Notes: generated by a model from the sequence alone, not told the origin. 64,000 nucleotides of DNA from Bacilli bacterium (GCA_017428485.1 JAFRQT010000011.1:1-64000); one strand, 5' to 3'; counted from the first letter of the stretch, positions 19,218-27,495 are shown. A program made the numbers and translations.

Positions 19218-19790
19218 TTGTAATTGAATTACATTAACGTTAACTTTTACAGAAGCAACTCCATCAACAGTAGCTTCTGTGTCATCTGCATTATCCATAG
19301 TTTGAGTAGCAGCATCATCATTCCATTTTACAAAGAATGTTATTGTAACACTTCTATTAACGTCGTTTAAAAGTATATTGTTTGTTATACCATTTGTATA
19401 TTGGTATTCTACATTATCTATTACATATTTAGTAATTACTAAATCATCTACTGTATTATCTTGAGCATCTTCCAAAGTAACAGTATAAGTGAATGATACA
19501 TCAGTATCAGTTCCATCTATTGTTATATCAAATGACCCTTCGGCAGTAGGAGCAATAACTCCACTTTTTATATTTGTAGTACCAGCAAAAGTTGGCACAA
19601 TTGTATCTGTGAAATTTGAGTTATCTACAATATCTTGATTATTTACAAGTACATTCCATCTTGCAACTATTAAATATGCATTAGCGCCAGCACTTGAAAC
19701 GTACTTAGCATAAGTCTCTTGCATTAAAGAGACACAATAAAATAAGGACATTAAAGATATAAAAAATATAATTTTTCTTTTAATTTTCAT
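19215..19790 (-). CDS. TasA/camelysin-like protein with SipW-type signal
   Basis: The 191-aa protein has a basic start (MKIKRKI), a hydrophobic helix and then QETYAKYVSSAGANAYLIVA, the clearest SipW-dependent signal region in the window (T-Y-A-x-Y-x-S-S followed by Ala-rich residues and ARWNVLVN). The mature part is Asp/Thr/Val-rich beta sheet, as in CalY/TasA. AGGAGGAGAG precedes the ATG. It is convergent to the rest of the locus, with its own promoter (19820-19848). It is probably cleaved by one of the two active SipW peptidases and may be the major fibre subunit. Confidence 0.75.
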   Translation of the reverse strand: MKIKRKIIFFISLMSLFYCVSLMQETYAKYVSSAGANAYLIVARWNVLVNNQDIVDNSNFTDTIVPTFAGTTNIKSGVIAPTAEGSFDITIDGTDTDVSFTYTVTLEDAQDNTVDDLVITKYVIDNVEYQYTNGITNNILLNDVNRSVTITFFVKWNDDAATQTMDNADDTEATVDGVASVKVNVNVIQLQ

Positions 19791-19819
19791 ATTCTCTCCT
19801 CCTATTTTATTACATATTT

Positions 19820-19848
19820 ATTATAAAATTATTAAGAAAACTTTACAA
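19820..19848 (-). promoter_or_regulatory. promoter for the convergent TasA-like gene
   Basis: On the - strand, TTGTAA (19848-19843), a 17-bp spacer and TATAAT (19825-19820) lie about 30 bp before the ATG. Confidence 0.65.
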
Positions 19849-19868
19849 TATATTTATATTAATTTAGT

Positions 19869-19879
19869 GTCAAGTTGAC
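19869..19879. promoter_or_regulatory. 11-bp palindrome GTCAAGTTGAC
   Basis: An odd-length perfect palindrome lies between the divergent TasA-like and rpsF promoters, about 20 bp upstream of the - strand -35 box. It is a possible operator; no regulator is identified. Confidence 0.35.
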
Positions 19880-19938
19880 GTATAATATTTACATTTAAGC
19901 GTGTAAAATTTGTAAGTTAGCTAAAATAAAAAAACATA

Positions 19939-19967
19939 TTGAATATTAACTATTCATATGATATAAT
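19939..19967 (+). promoter_or_regulatory. promoter of rpsF-ssb-rpsR
   Basis: TTGAAT (19939-19944), a 17-bp spacer and TATAAT (19962-19967). The start point falls just before the structured leader. Confidence 0.75.
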
Positions 19968-19973
19968 ACTTTC

Positions 19974-20028
19974 GAACGAAAGTTCCTTGCTTCATTTTGA
20001 AGCCGTTAGACCAGAAGGAGGTGTAATA
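19974..20028 (+). promoter_or_regulatory. S6:S18-type ribosomal protein leader
   Basis: The leader has a hairpin GCTTC(19989-19993)-loop-GAAGC(19999-20003), followed by the CCG characteristic of S6:S18 binding sites. TTCCTT (19983-19988) can pair with AAGGA (20015-20019) of the ribosome site. Binding of the S6:S18 dimer would therefore block translation of its own operon, as known for this leader family. The fit is by motif and position. Confidence 0.6.
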
Positions 20029-20316
20029 ATGAATAAATATGAAATAATGTTTATCGTTAGAGCTGATATTGATGAAAAGACTCAAAAAGATACAGTAAAG
20101 ACATTTGAAAAAGTATTAACTGATATGAAGTCAAAAATTACTAATTCAAAGGATATGGGTCAAAAGAAACTTGCTTATCCGATAAATAATCAAGTTAGAG
20201 GCAACTATTATGTTCTTAATGTAGAAGCTACTGCTGCTGCTGTAAAAGAATTTGATAGAAAAGCTAAAATTGATGAAAACATCTTAAGACATATTGTCAT
20301 AAGAGAAGAGGAGTAG
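20029..20316 (+). CDS. rpsF: 30S ribosomal protein S6
   Basis: ATG after AAGGAGGTGTAATA gives a 95-aa protein beginning MNKYEIMFIVR, the conserved S6 start, and including KDMGQKKLAYPI. The frame is open further upstream to a TTG at 19939, but that lies in the promoter and is not a start. S6 binds the 16S rRNA central domain as a dimer with S18, encoded two genes on. First gene of the conserved rpsF-ssb-rpsR operon. Confidence 0.95.
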   Translation: MNKYEIMFIVRADIDEKTQKDTVKTFEKVLTDMKSKITNSKDMGQKKLAYPINNQVRGNYYVLNVEATAAAVKEFDRKAKIDENILRHIVIREEE

Positions 20317-20320
20317 TAAT

Positions 20321-20791
20321 ATGAATAAAATTTTATTAGTCGGAAGACTTACTCGTGATCCTGAAGTTAGAAGTACCAGTACAGGTGCTGCAACTGCAAA
20401 CTTTACTGTAGCTGTTAGTAGAAATTTTAAGAATAAAGAAGGCAATTATGATGCTGATTTCTTACCTTGTGTAGCGTTTAGAGCTCAAGCAGACTTCGTT
20501 TCTAAATACTTTAAAAAAGGTAGTTTAATAGGTGTAGAAGGAAGAGTTCAAACAAGAAATTATGATGCACAAGACGGAACTAAGAGATACGTAACAGAAG
20601 TTGTAGTTGAAAATATAGAATTTGTTGGTGGAAAGAATGATAGTTCATCTCAACCATCTGATAATAGTTATGTTGATGCACCTAGTGAAGAGACAGTTGA
20701 TGCTCTTCCTGAGTATGATATTCCTGCTTCAGATCCATATGAAAATTATGATAAGGAAGTATCACTAAGTGATAATGACTTACCATTCTAA
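20321..20791 (+). CDS. ssb: single-stranded DNA-binding protein
   Basis: The 156-aa protein has the OB-fold start MNKILLVGRLTRDPEVR, the FLPCVAFRAQADFVSKY core and a flexible acidic tail ending in SDNDLPF, the interaction tip for replication and repair proteins. It lies 4 bp after rpsF and before rpsR, the standard Bacillota order. It coats single-stranded DNA in replication, repair and recombination. Confidence 0.95.
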   Translation: MNKILLVGRLTRDPEVRSTSTGAATANFTVAVSRNFKNKEGNYDADFLPCVAFRAQADFVSKYFKKGSLIGVEGRVQTRNYDAQDGTKRYVTEVVVENIEFVGGKNDSSSQPSDNSYVDAPSEETVDALPEYDIPASDPYENYDKEVSLSDNDLPF

Positions 20792-20803
20792 AGGAGGAAA
20801 ATA

Positions 20804-21022
20804 ATGGCAGAGTTTTATAACAATAGAAGAAAAAAAATATGTCAAATGTGTGCAGGAAGACCAATTAAATATAGTGATGCAGTAGTTATGTCAAAATATG
20901 TTAATGAAAAAGGTAAAATATTACCAAGACGTATGACTGGAGCATGTGCAAAACATCAAAGACATATTGCAAATCAAGTTAAAATTGCAAGATATATGGC
21001 TATATTACCATATACAAAGTAG
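20804..21022 (+). CDS. rpsR: 30S ribosomal protein S18
   Basis: ATG follows AAGGAGGAAAATA. The 72-aa product has the KICQMCAGRPIKYSDA start (with the Cys-x-x-Cys seen in some S18 proteins) and ACAKHQRHIANQVKIAR, the S18 core. It binds S6 and 16S rRNA and, with S6, the operon leader. Last gene of the operon; a terminator overlaps its stop. Confidence 0.95.
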   Translation: MAEFYNNRRKKICQMCAGRPIKYSDAVVMSKYVNEKGKILPRRMTGACAKHQRHIANQVKIARYMAILPYTK

Positions 21023-21041
21023 TAGAAATACTACTTTTTTA
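21017..21041 (+). terminator. rpsR terminator
   Basis: AAGTAGTA, loop GAAA and TACTACTT form an 8-bp stem followed by a T run; the stop codon is in the first arm. Confidence 0.85.
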
Positions 21042-21057
21042 TTGCAATAAAAAAAGA

Positions 21058-21729
21058 CTAACGTCTTCTTCTAGTTATTAATACTAACCTTAGTATTTGT
21101 AAAGCACTTGCTAAGAATCCAGCAACATACGTAAATGCTGCTGCATTAAGTACTTTCTTAACACCAGTTCTTTCTTTATCATTTATTACACCTAATTCAA
21201 TTAGTTCATTTTTTGCTCTTCTTGATGCATCAAATTCAACAGGAAGAGTAACCAATTGAAATAGTAAACCTGCTGATAATAGCAAAACACCAATATTTAA
21301 AAAGTCGATTAATTCTGTAAAGAAACCAATAAGTATAAAAATACTAGATATAGTAGATGTAATGTTAACAACGGGTACCATAGAACTTCTAAATCTCATA
21401 AATGAATATCCAATTTTATCTTGTATAGCATGACCACATTCATGAGCAGCCACTGCAATAGATGAAATGCTTTCTTCATTATGAATGCTATTTGATAAAG
21501 CAACTGTTTTATTTTTAGGATCATAGTGATCGCTTAATTCACCACTAACACATGAAATATTAACATTATCAAGACCATTTTTGCTTAATATTTTTTTTGC
21601 TATATCTTTGCCTGTAAACCCTCTTGAATTGGCCACCTTTGCATATTTTCTATAATTGGATTTTACCATAAATTGAGCTAACGTTGGTAAAGCAACTATT
21701 ACTAAAATAAGTATAATATTTATATCCAT
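21058..21729 (-). CDS. YugP-like neutral zinc metallopeptidase
   Basis: The start MDINIILIL is chosen because GGTGAT lies 4 bases upstream; longer in-frame starts lack a site. The 223-aa membrane protein has an N-terminal helix, AVAAHECGHAIQD with the HExxH zinc site, then hydrophobic helices (about residues 120-165 and 200-215). This matches the YugP/DUF zinc metallopeptidase family of Bacillota, whose substrates are unknown. It ends in four arginines. It is transcribed away from the rps operon and lies downstream of the YfcC-like gene beyond a terminator. Confidence 0.85.
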   Translation of the reverse strand: MDINIILILVIVALPTLAQFMVKSNYRKYAKVANSRGFTGKDIAKKILSKNGLDNVNISCVSGELSDHYDPKNKTVALSNSIHNEESISSIAVAAHECGHAIQDKIGYSFMRFRSSMVPVVNITSTISSIFILIGFFTELIDFLNIGVLLLSAGLLFQLVTLPVEFDASRRAKNELIELGVINDKERTGVKKVLNAAAFTYVAGFLASALQILRLVLITRRRR

Positions 21730-21760
21730 ATCAATCACCATATTAATTATATCATAAGTA

Positions 21761-21791
21761 AAAAAAAACATCACTTTTTAGTGATGCTTTT
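21761..21791 (-). terminator. terminator of the YfcC-like gene
   Basis: On the - strand GCATCAC, a short loop and GTGATG are followed by a run of eight T residues; the T run on the other flank could also terminate + strand transcripts. Confidence 0.75.
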
Positions 21792-21794
21792 TAA

Positions 21795-23195
21795 TTATTT
21801 AATTAGCATTGCTGCGAATATAATTGCTACTACTACAGCTAATACAATTAATATGTATTTCCAAGTTTTTTTAATCCATTCTTTATAAGGAATTTCTAAA
21901 TAACTAAGTCCTAGTGCTAGTAATACACTTGTAGGTGCAATAAACATTGTAACACCATACATTCCTTGACATAATAGCATTAAAACTGTTGAATTAGCAT
22001 CTTGAGCAGCAATTTGAGGTATTGCATATGCTACTAGATATGCCATATCAACATGAACTACAGAACCTAATATCATAGAAACTGATGAGAAGAATAAGTT
22101 AAATTTACTTGTAGCTCCTAAAATATATTTAGCTAGTGTTGAATAGAAGAATGTGTTACCAGCAAAGCATAATACAGAATAACACATAATAATTAATGCT
22201 GCTGATGGTAATAATTTGCCAGCACCTTTAAACATATTCTCAATTATTTCTCTTAATTTTAATCTATATAGTTTTCCAACTATTAGTGATAAAAGTAATA
22301 GAATAACGCACATTTCAGCATAATACCAGCTTCCAAATTCCCCAATTGATCCAAGAATATCTTTTAGGAATGAAACGCCCATAACTTTATCATGGAATGT
22401 TTCAAAAACTGTTACACCAAATGATTCAACCCAGTTTGTACATCCTAATACCAAAAGAATTAGTAATAGTACAAATGTAATAATTATTGGTACCACTGAA
22501 TATTTATTAGCAATCTTTTCACCAATAAATAATTCTCCACATGATTCCTCTTCTGATTTAGTACTTGCTTTTTTAGTACCCGGATGTTTTGCTTTAATTA
22601 TATAAAATACTAAAAATCCAAGTGGAATAAATAATAAAAGCAACTTATATACAAGACCACTTATTAAAGTAGTGCCAATAGTATCATTAAGTAAACCATT
22701 AATATTATATCCAACTGTTGAACCTAATTGTCCAATTAGCACTGCACCAAATGTAGTTAGGAAAGCAGTTAATTTATCATATCCCATTGATAATATAATA
22801 CCAATAAGTAAAGGAATAAAGATAAATAATAATAGTCCATAACTAAATACTGATGACAATGCTGCAAGAACAACAGCAACACAAATTAAGAAAACATATT
22901 CAATTCCCTTAAATGAATTAGCAATTTTTTCTATCCATGCTCTATATTTACCTGTTTTAGCAAGAACACCATAAAATGCTCCAACACATAGGATAAAGAA
23001 AGCAATTTGAAGAAAATATTTAAACTGGAATGAACCAAAAATCAACTGGAAGAAATCGAAGAAACCAAGTTTATATACACTACCATACTCAACTAATTCA
23101 CCAGCATCAAAATAACTAGCTGGAACAAACCAAGTTATTACTACAATTGCCATTAAAATAAATATTAGTATTTTAAACAATCCTGTCTTTTTCAT
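21795..23195 (-). CDS. YfcC-like C4-dicarboxylate/basic amino acid family permease
   Basis: This 466-aa protein has 11-12 predicted membrane helices, starting FKILIFILMAIVVITWFVPA, with GAFYGVLAKTGKYRAWIEKI and STVGYNINGLLNDTIG in the central part. These resemble YfcC/DcuC-type carriers (the ArsB-NhaD/ion transporter superfamily). The substrate cannot be told from sequence; family members move dicarboxylates, amino acids or peptides. AGGAGG precedes the ATG. It has a terminator downstream and follows the dusB terminator, so it is probably transcribed alone. Confidence 0.7.
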   Translation of the reverse strand: MKKTGLFKILIFILMAIVVITWFVPASYFDAGELVEYGSVYKLGFFDFFQLIFGSFQFKYFLQIAFFILCVGAFYGVLAKTGKYRAWIEKIANSFKGIEYVFLICVAVVLAALSSVFSYGLLLFIFIPLLIGIILSMGYDKLTAFLTTFGAVLIGQLGSTVGYNINGLLNDTIGTTLISGLVYKLLLLFIPLGFLVFYIIKAKHPGTKKASTKSEEESCGELFIGEKIANKYSVVPIIITFVLLLILLVLGCTNWVESFGVTVFETFHDKVMGVSFLKDILGSIGEFGSWYYAEMCVILLLLSLIVGKLYRLKLREIIENMFKGAGKLLPSAALIIMCYSVLCFAGNTFFYSTLAKYILGATSKFNLFFSSVSMILGSVVHVDMAYLVAYAIPQIAAQDANSTVLMLLCQGMYGVTMFIAPTSVLLALGLSYLEIPYKEWIKKTWKYILIVLAVVVAIIFAAMLIK

Positions 23196-23226
23196 TATAT
23201 AACCTCCTCTAAAATAATTATATAAT

Positions 23227-23266
23227 AAAAAAGATTGTTAATACAATATTTTAACATCTTTTTTTG
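23227..23266 (-). terminator. dusB terminator
   Basis: On the - strand AAAAAAGATGTTAA and TTAACAATCTTTTTT form a long stem with one bulge and a terminal T run. The T run of the opposite arm may also act on + transcripts. Confidence 0.65.
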
Positions 23267-23286
23267 CAATTTTCACATTTAATTTT

Positions 23287-24264
23287 TTAGATTCGTGTGT
23301 ATATTTCATTAATTATTTTAAAAAAATCATTTTCATTTTTTGTATTAATTAAAGACACTTTTAAGTCTTTAATATTGGGTATATTTTTCAAGTATGCCAT
23401 AGCATGAATTTTTATCTCTAAAACGGCTCTTTTTTCATTACTATTACTTTTTAATAAATTATAGTGTTTAACTAACATATCAATTCTTTCTTTATTACTT
23501 GGATGTTTGACTATATTGCCATTTTTTAGATATTCTATACACTCTTTAATAAGCCAAGGATTTCCAACAGTTGCTCTTCCTATCATAACAGCATCGCATT
23601 TTGTTTCATCTAACATTTTTTTTGCATCATATATAGTTTTGACATCACCATTTCCAATTACTGGAATTGATACTGCTTCTTTTACTTTTTTGATTAGACT
23701 CCAATCTGATAATCCTTCGTAACCTTGCTCCCTAGTCCTTGGATGTATAGTAATTGCTTTTGCACCTGCTTTTTCTATTATTTTGGCCACTTCAACGCAA
23801 TTAATATTGCTATTATCCCATCCAGATCTTATTTTAACTGTAACAGGAACATTAACATTATCGACTACCTTTTTAACTAATTCATAAATTTTATTTGGAT
23901 TTTTAAGTAAACTTGAACCCGCTTGAGATCTTATTGCTATTTTAGGAACAGGACATCCCATATTAATATCTATTATTTTAATATTAAACTTTTCGACTAA
24001 TATTTTTGCTGATTCAGCCATTGCTTCAGGAGAAGAACCAAATATTTGAACTGCAACAGGTATATTAAGTTCTTCTATTCCATTTAACATATCAAAAGTT
24101 TTCTTATTATTTCTAATAATTGCCTCTGAACTAATTAATTCAGTAATTGCATATTCTAATCCTAATTCTTCACATATTTTAATATATGATGGATTAGAAA
24201 CTCCTGCCATGGGGGCGAGTACAACTTTATTATTAAATTTAATATTTCCTATTGACCAATCCAT
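23287..24264 (-). CDS. dusB: tRNA-dihydrouridine synthase
   Basis: The 325-aa protein has the FMN-binding start [22 protein letters not shown] with the catalytic Cys104, KIRSGWDN and [14 protein letters not shown], followed by NGDVKT and the phosphate loop [10 protein letters not shown]. These are the signatures of the Dus family (DusB/Dus1 type), which reduces uridines in tRNA D-loops with NADPH and FMN. GAGGAGA precedes the ATG. It has its own promoter and terminator. Confidence 0.93.
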   Translation of the reverse strand: MDWSIGNIKFNNKVVLAPMAGVSNPSYIKICEELGLEYAITELISSEAIIRNNKKTFDMLNGIEELNIPVAVQIFGSSPEAMAESAKILVEKFNIKIIDINMGCPVPKIAIRSQAGSSLLKNPNKIYELVKKVVDNVNVPVTVKIRSGWDNSNINCVEVAKIIEKAGAKAITIHPRTREQGYEGLSDWSLIKKVKEAVSIPVIGNGDVKTIYDAKKMLDETKCDAVMIGRATVGNPWLIKECIEYLKNGNIVKHPSNKERIDMLVKHYNLLKSNSNEKRAVLEIKIHAMAYLKNIPNIKDLKVSLINTKNENDFFKIINEIYTRI

Positions 24265-24286
24265 AGTAATCTCCTCATTGCTTAAA

Positions 24287-24315
24287 ATTATACATTATTA
24301 TTATAAATTTGTAAA
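24287..24315 (-). promoter_or_regulatory. dusB promoter
   Basis: On the - strand TTTACA (24315-24310), a 17-bp spacer and TATAAT (24292-24287), with TG just before the -10. Confidence 0.65.
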
Positions 24316-24318
24316 AAT

Positions 24319-24340
24319 AAAAAGAGAAGAATTATTCTCC
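24319..24340 (-). terminator. terminator after the 355-aa surface protein
   Basis: On the - strand GAGAA and TTCTC form a short stem at the gene end, followed by a T-rich tail. The stem is only 5 bp. Confidence 0.45.
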
Positions 24341-25399
24341 TTCTTCTCCTCCTTCATATGTCTCAGTTACTTTACAAGTAATATCTTTTGCAATTGATAA
24401 GAATGTATATCTACGTTGAAATGAATCAATTTCTTCATCTTTTGGTATTGCATCTCCACAATTAAGCTTGTATGAATATTGTTGTTCTCTTTTTAATAAG
24501 AATGATACATCTGCTCCAGCAGCAATTTCTTGAGATAACATAGTATCACTAGTTACATGATCTGGTAATTCTAAAGAGAATTTATATTTAGCAACTGGTA
24601 CAGCAGTAAATGTTATTTTACATTCTGTACTGTTTGTTAGTCTTTCAATAGTAACTTTATTATCTTCAAACACAGCTGTTTGTTTATTTGTACATTCAAT
24701 TTTTGGTTTTTCATAACCATCTTTTGCTTCTACAATTGCATTAACACTTTCACCATATTCAGCAGTTTCTGTTGCATTTCCAGTTCCATTTACTACAGTG
24801 AATTTAGCAGATAATGTTTTAACTGAAAAATTAACTTTGCATATTAGGTCTTCTGTGACAGCATTAATTGTTAATGTATTTGTTTTAGCATTCCATGTTG
24901 ATTCTTTTCCATTTGAGCAAACTGCTTCTTTAAATTCATATCCCTCACTAGGAGTTATTACAAATTCTCCAGCTTCTTCTCTATTTACTGTTTTAGGATT
25001 GTTCTCACTAACTACACCATTTACTACTGTGAAGTCTACTGAGTAACTTGAATTAACAAAATAAAGGCTACAAGTACTGTCTTTTTCTTCTGCAGGGGTA
25101 AATTTCCATTCTTCTTCGTTAAATTCTCCAGTTAAATCATTAGTGCAAGAGAATTTTAGAAAACTATATTTTTTTTCTGTAGTTACATTTCCTTCTTCAT
25201 CTGTAGTAGTTTCATTTACAGGCATTGTTTCTTGTTGTTTATCCTCTAAATAGTATAAATAAGCTATTTTAACTTTTTCGGGCACAGGAGGCTTAACAGT
25301 TTCTCCTCTTTTCCCATTATAATAATATCCTAATCCTGCTCCTCCTGCTGATATTAAAAACAGTAAGAGTAAGAATACAAATAACCCTTTATTTTTCAT
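24332..25399 (-). CDS. membrane-anchored extracellular repeat protein with paired cysteines
   Basis: The 355-aa product has an uncleaved-type N-terminal helix (about residues 5-27) and no lipobox, so it is probably anchored with its bulk outside. The outer part carries about four related units, each with a VNG turn, a GYE/GYEKP segment and a CxNG-to-CK cysteine pair (for example EGYEFKEAVCSNG followed by LICKVNF). This resembles InlB/bacterial Ig-like repeats in which each unit may hold a disulphide. The C terminus is acidic (EGGEEGE). Function unknown; likely cell-surface. It has its own promoter. Confidence 0.65.
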   Translation of the reverse strand: MKNKGLFVFLLLLFLISAGGAGLGYYYNGKRGETVKPPVPEKVKIAYLYYLEDKQQETMPVNETTTDEEGNVTTEKKYSFLKFSCTNDLTGEFNEEEWKFTPAEEKDSTCSLYFVNSSYSVDFTVVNGVVSENNPKTVNREEAGEFVITPSEGYEFKEAVCSNGKESTWNAKTNTLTINAVTEDLICKVNFSVKTLSAKFTVVNGTGNATETAEYGESVNAIVEAKDGYEKPKIECTNKQTAVFEDNKVTIERLTNSTECKITFTAVPVAKYKFSLELPDHVTSDTMLSQEIAAGADVSFLLKREQQYSYKLNCGDAIPKDEEIDSFQRRYTFLSIAKDITCKVTETYEGGEEGE

Positions 25400-25427
25400 T
25401 TTCCCTCCATATTGTATACATATTAAT

Positions 25428-25455
25428 TTTATAATAATTGCATCTTTATTGTCAA
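25428..25455 (-). promoter_or_regulatory. promoter of the Cys-paired repeat protein
   Basis: On the - strand a consensus TTGACA (25455-25450), a 16-bp spacer and TATAAA (25433-25428). Confidence 0.65.
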
Positions 25456-25497
25456 GGATAATAGATTACAAAAAATAAGTAAAATGTAAAAAAATGT

Positions 25498-25526
25498 TTG
25501 ACTTTCTCATATACTTTTTATATAAT
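25498..25526 (+). promoter_or_regulatory. rplM-rpsI promoter
   Basis: TTGACT (25498-25503), 17-bp spacer and TATAAT (25521-25526). Confidence 0.8.
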
Positions 25527-25532
25527 ATTCCC

Positions 25533-25621
25533 GGTACATTTAATGGACGTGGACTCTTCCGTGGGAAAGAAGAGGTTATAGTTGCAAATATAACAGCCAT
25601 GAAAATTAAAGAAGGGAAATA
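25533..25621 (+). promoter_or_regulatory. L13-type ribosomal protein leader
   Basis: The roughly 90-base leader of rplM has two hairpins: CTCTTC (25554-25559) with GAAGAG (25569-25574), and GTTATA (25575-25580) with TATAAC (25589-25594). Its position and architecture match the L13 leader family, in which L13 binds its own mRNA. Assignment is by position and structure, not by an alignment. Confidence 0.55.
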
Positions 25622-25624
25622 ATT

Positions 25625-26056
25625 ATGAAAACATTTATGTTAAAAAAAGAAGAAGTAGAGCATAAGTGGTATGTTATTGATGCTGAGGGTAAAAACTTAG
25701 GTAAAGTTGCTGCTTTAGCTGCATCAGTATTAAGAGGAAAACATAAACCAACTTATACTCCATACATTGCCTGTGGAGATAATGTAATCATTATCAATGC
25801 AGAAAAAGTAAATCTAACAGGTGACAAACTTGATAAGAAAATTTATTATAATCATAGTGGATATCCAGGAGGACTTAGAGAAAGAACTGCTAGAACTATG
25901 GTAGAAAAATATCCAGTAGAAATGGTAGAAAGAGCTATCAAAGGAATGCTTCCAAAGAATAGATTAGGAAGACAAATCTTTAGACAATTATTTGTTTATG
26001 CAGGTAGTGAACATAAACATGAAGCTCAAAAACCAGAAAGATTGGAGGTAAAGTAA
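25625..26056 (+). CDS. rplM: 50S ribosomal protein L13
   Basis: The 143-aa protein has the conserved [19 protein letters not shown] start, [20 protein letters not shown] and [12 protein letters not shown]. It is an early assembly protein of the large subunit. AAAGAAGGGAAATAATT precedes the ATG. It is followed after 1 bp by rpsI, the universal pair. Confidence 0.96.
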   Translation: MKTFMLKKEEVEHKWYVIDAEGKNLGKVAALAASVLRGKHKPTYTPYIACGDNVIIINAEKVNLTGDKLDKKIYYNHSGYPGGLRERTARTMVEKYPVEMVERAIKGMLPKNRLGRQIFRQLFVYAGSEHKHEAQKPERLEVK

Positions 26057-26057
26057 T

Positions 26058-26450
26058 ATGGCAGAATCAAGATATACTGCTTTAGGTAGAAGAAAAAGAA
26101 GTGTTGCTAAAGTTACTTTAGTTAAAGGAAAAGGAAATATTACAGTTAATGGTAAAGATATAAAAGATTATATGCCTTATGAAACATTAGTAATGGATTT
26201 AGTTCAACCTTTAGAATTAACTGAAACAAAAGACAAATATGATGTAATTATCACTGTTAAAGGTGGAGGATTTTCTGGTCAAACAGGAGCAATCAGATTA
26301 GGACTTGCAAGAGCATTAATGCTTGCAAATGCTGATAGTAGACCAACATTAAAAACAAATGGTATGATTACTCGTGATGCTAGAATCAAAGAAAGAAAGA
26401 AATACGGATTAAAGAAAGCTCGTAGAGCTCCACAATTCAGTAAGAGATAA
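26058..26450 (+). CDS. rpsI: 30S ribosomal protein S9
   Basis: The 130-aa product has [19 protein letters not shown] near the start and the basic C-terminal tail ending in QFSKR that reaches the P-site t[26 protein letters not shown] and [18 protein letters not shown] are S9 signatures. It is co-transcribed with rplM and terminated just after its stop. Confidence 0.97.
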   Translation: MAESRYTALGRRKRSVAKVTLVKGKGNITVNGKDIKDYMPYETLVMDLVQPLELTETKDKYDVIITVKGGGFSGQTGAIRLGLARALMLANADSRPTLKTNGMITRDARIKERKKYGLKKARRAPQFSKR

Positions 26451-26453
26451 TAT

Positions 26454-26479
26454 AAAAAACCCAATTATTTGGGTTTTTT
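26454..26479. terminator. rpsI terminator
   Basis: AAAAAACCCAA (26454-26464) pairs perfectly with TTGGGTTTTTT (26469-26479) around a 4-base loop. Confidence 0.92.
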
Positions 26480-26481
26480 AT

Positions 26482-26509
26482 TTGCATAAATATATTTTTA
26501 TGGTATTAT
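26482..26509 (+). promoter_or_regulatory. promoter of the 26532 gene
   Basis: TTGCAT (26482-26487), 16-bp spacer and TATTAT (26504-26509) with an extended TGG before the -10. Confidence 0.5.
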
Positions 26510-26531
26510 ATTTTACATTGGAGGGTTTTGT

Positions 26532-27299
26532 ATGTTGAGATATTTAAAATATGATAATCTAAATATAGATGAAGAACTTATTAAAATTAATAATTGCAAA
26601 GAAGTAGAATTAGTTTTAGAACCAAATAATAAAAAATGTTTATTTATTTTAGGAATGTTATTCGCAAATGGAACTAAAATTAAAATATTAAATGAAAAAG
26701 ATTTAAATCTTGAAACTACTAATAAATCATTCTCAATGATGGCATATGTGTGGAGTAGAATGGGAAATGATGATTTCCCATCATATGATTACTCAAATGT
26801 AAAGACAGAAATGGATAAAAGAATTGCCGGCTTTAAGCAAATGGGATTCGGATTACATAAAATAACTAATAATCCAGTTGATAATAGAATCTTTCTAATT
26901 TGTCCTGTTAGAAATGCTACACCGGAGCAAAGAAAATGGATTGAAGATTTTGTTGTAGAAAAAGATGAACAAGGCTATTCTATATATGCACCACATATTC
27001 ACACTAATCAAAAAGATGCTTTGGGTGGATATAACATATGTACAGATAACTCAGAGGCTATTGCTTTATCTGAAAAAATAAATATTTATTATGATCAAAC
27101 AAGTGCAGGCAGCGCTTTTGATTTAGGAGTTGCATATGCGCTTCATAAGCCACTTGAAATATTAAATAGAGAAGATATAGTTTTTAATGAAGGTAACTTT
27201 ATTGACAATGTAGTAAAAGATTGGCCATATAGTGCTAAAAATAAAAGAATGATTTATCTTGATAAAAATAGTAATAAGTATTATAATGCATGCGAATAA
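26532..27299 (+). CDS. nucleoside 2-deoxyribosyltransferase-like protein
   Basis: The 255-aa protein has a C-terminal half with IFLICPVRNATPEQ, then SEKINIYYDQTSAGSAFDLG and VAYALHKPLEILN. This is the pattern of the nucleoside deoxyribosyltransferase/nucleotide hydrolase superfamily (an early strand, then a D/S-x-G-x-x-F/E-L-G loop with an A-Y-A-L-x-K-P tail). In true enzymes a Glu in that loop is catalytic; here the position reads Asp (FDLG). The N-terminal 90 residues are of unknown type. Likely substrate: a nucleoside or nucleotide base. GGAGGG precedes the ATG; a terminator follows, so it is a single-gene unit. Confidence 0.55.
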   Translation: MLRYLKYDNLNIDEELIKINNCKEVELVLEPNNKKCLFILGMLFANGTKIKILNEKDLNLETTNKSFSMMAYVWSRMGNDDFPSYDYSNVKTEMDKRIAGFKQMGFGLHKITNNPVDNRIFLICPVRNATPEQRKWIEDFVVEKDEQGYSIYAPHIHTNQKDALGGYNICTDNSEAIALSEKINIYYDQTSAGSAFDLGVAYALHKPLEILNREDIVFNEGNFIDNVVKDWPYSAKNKRMIYLDKNSNKYYNACE

Positions 27300-27329
27300 G
27301 CAATACATCATATAATTATCTTAAATGAT

Positions 27330-27361
27330 AAAAAGGAAGATAGAATATATTTTCCTTTTTT
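27330..27361 (+). terminator. terminator after the deoxyribosyltransferase-like gene
   Basis: AAAAAGGAA (27330-27338) pairs with TTCCTTTTT (27352-27360), with an A/T loop and a T tail. Confidence 0.75.
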
Positions 27362-27401
27362 ATTATTAATCAGATTATAATAAATAAGTTTTTTGCAAAT
27401 A

Positions 27402-27468
27402 ATTTTACACTTAAAATGGTGTAAAATGATAAAAAACAATTAAAAAAAGAAATAAATAATGATATAAT
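27402..27468 (+). promoter_or_regulatory. operator-like inverted repeat and promoter of the Abi gene
   Basis: ATTTTACAC (27402-27410) and its exact complement GTGTAAAAT (27419-27427) form a 9-bp inverted repeat with an 8-bp centre. It lies upstream of a TATAAT at 27463-27468, whose -35 position (27440) has only TTAAAA. A weak -35 behind a good palindrome fits a regulated promoter. Confidence 0.5.
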
Positions 27469-27495
27469 ACTTTTAGAATAGGAAGGGAATAGATT

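Noticed and set aside
19875..19887. TTGACG directly followed by TATAAT upstream of rpsF
   Set aside because: The boxes abut with no spacer, so they cannot form one promoter; the TTGAAT-17-TATAAT at 19939 is better placed.
19939..20028. Longer S6 protein starting at 19939
   Set aside because: This extension lies across the promoter and leader; S6 starts at MNKYEIMF with a strong ribosome site.
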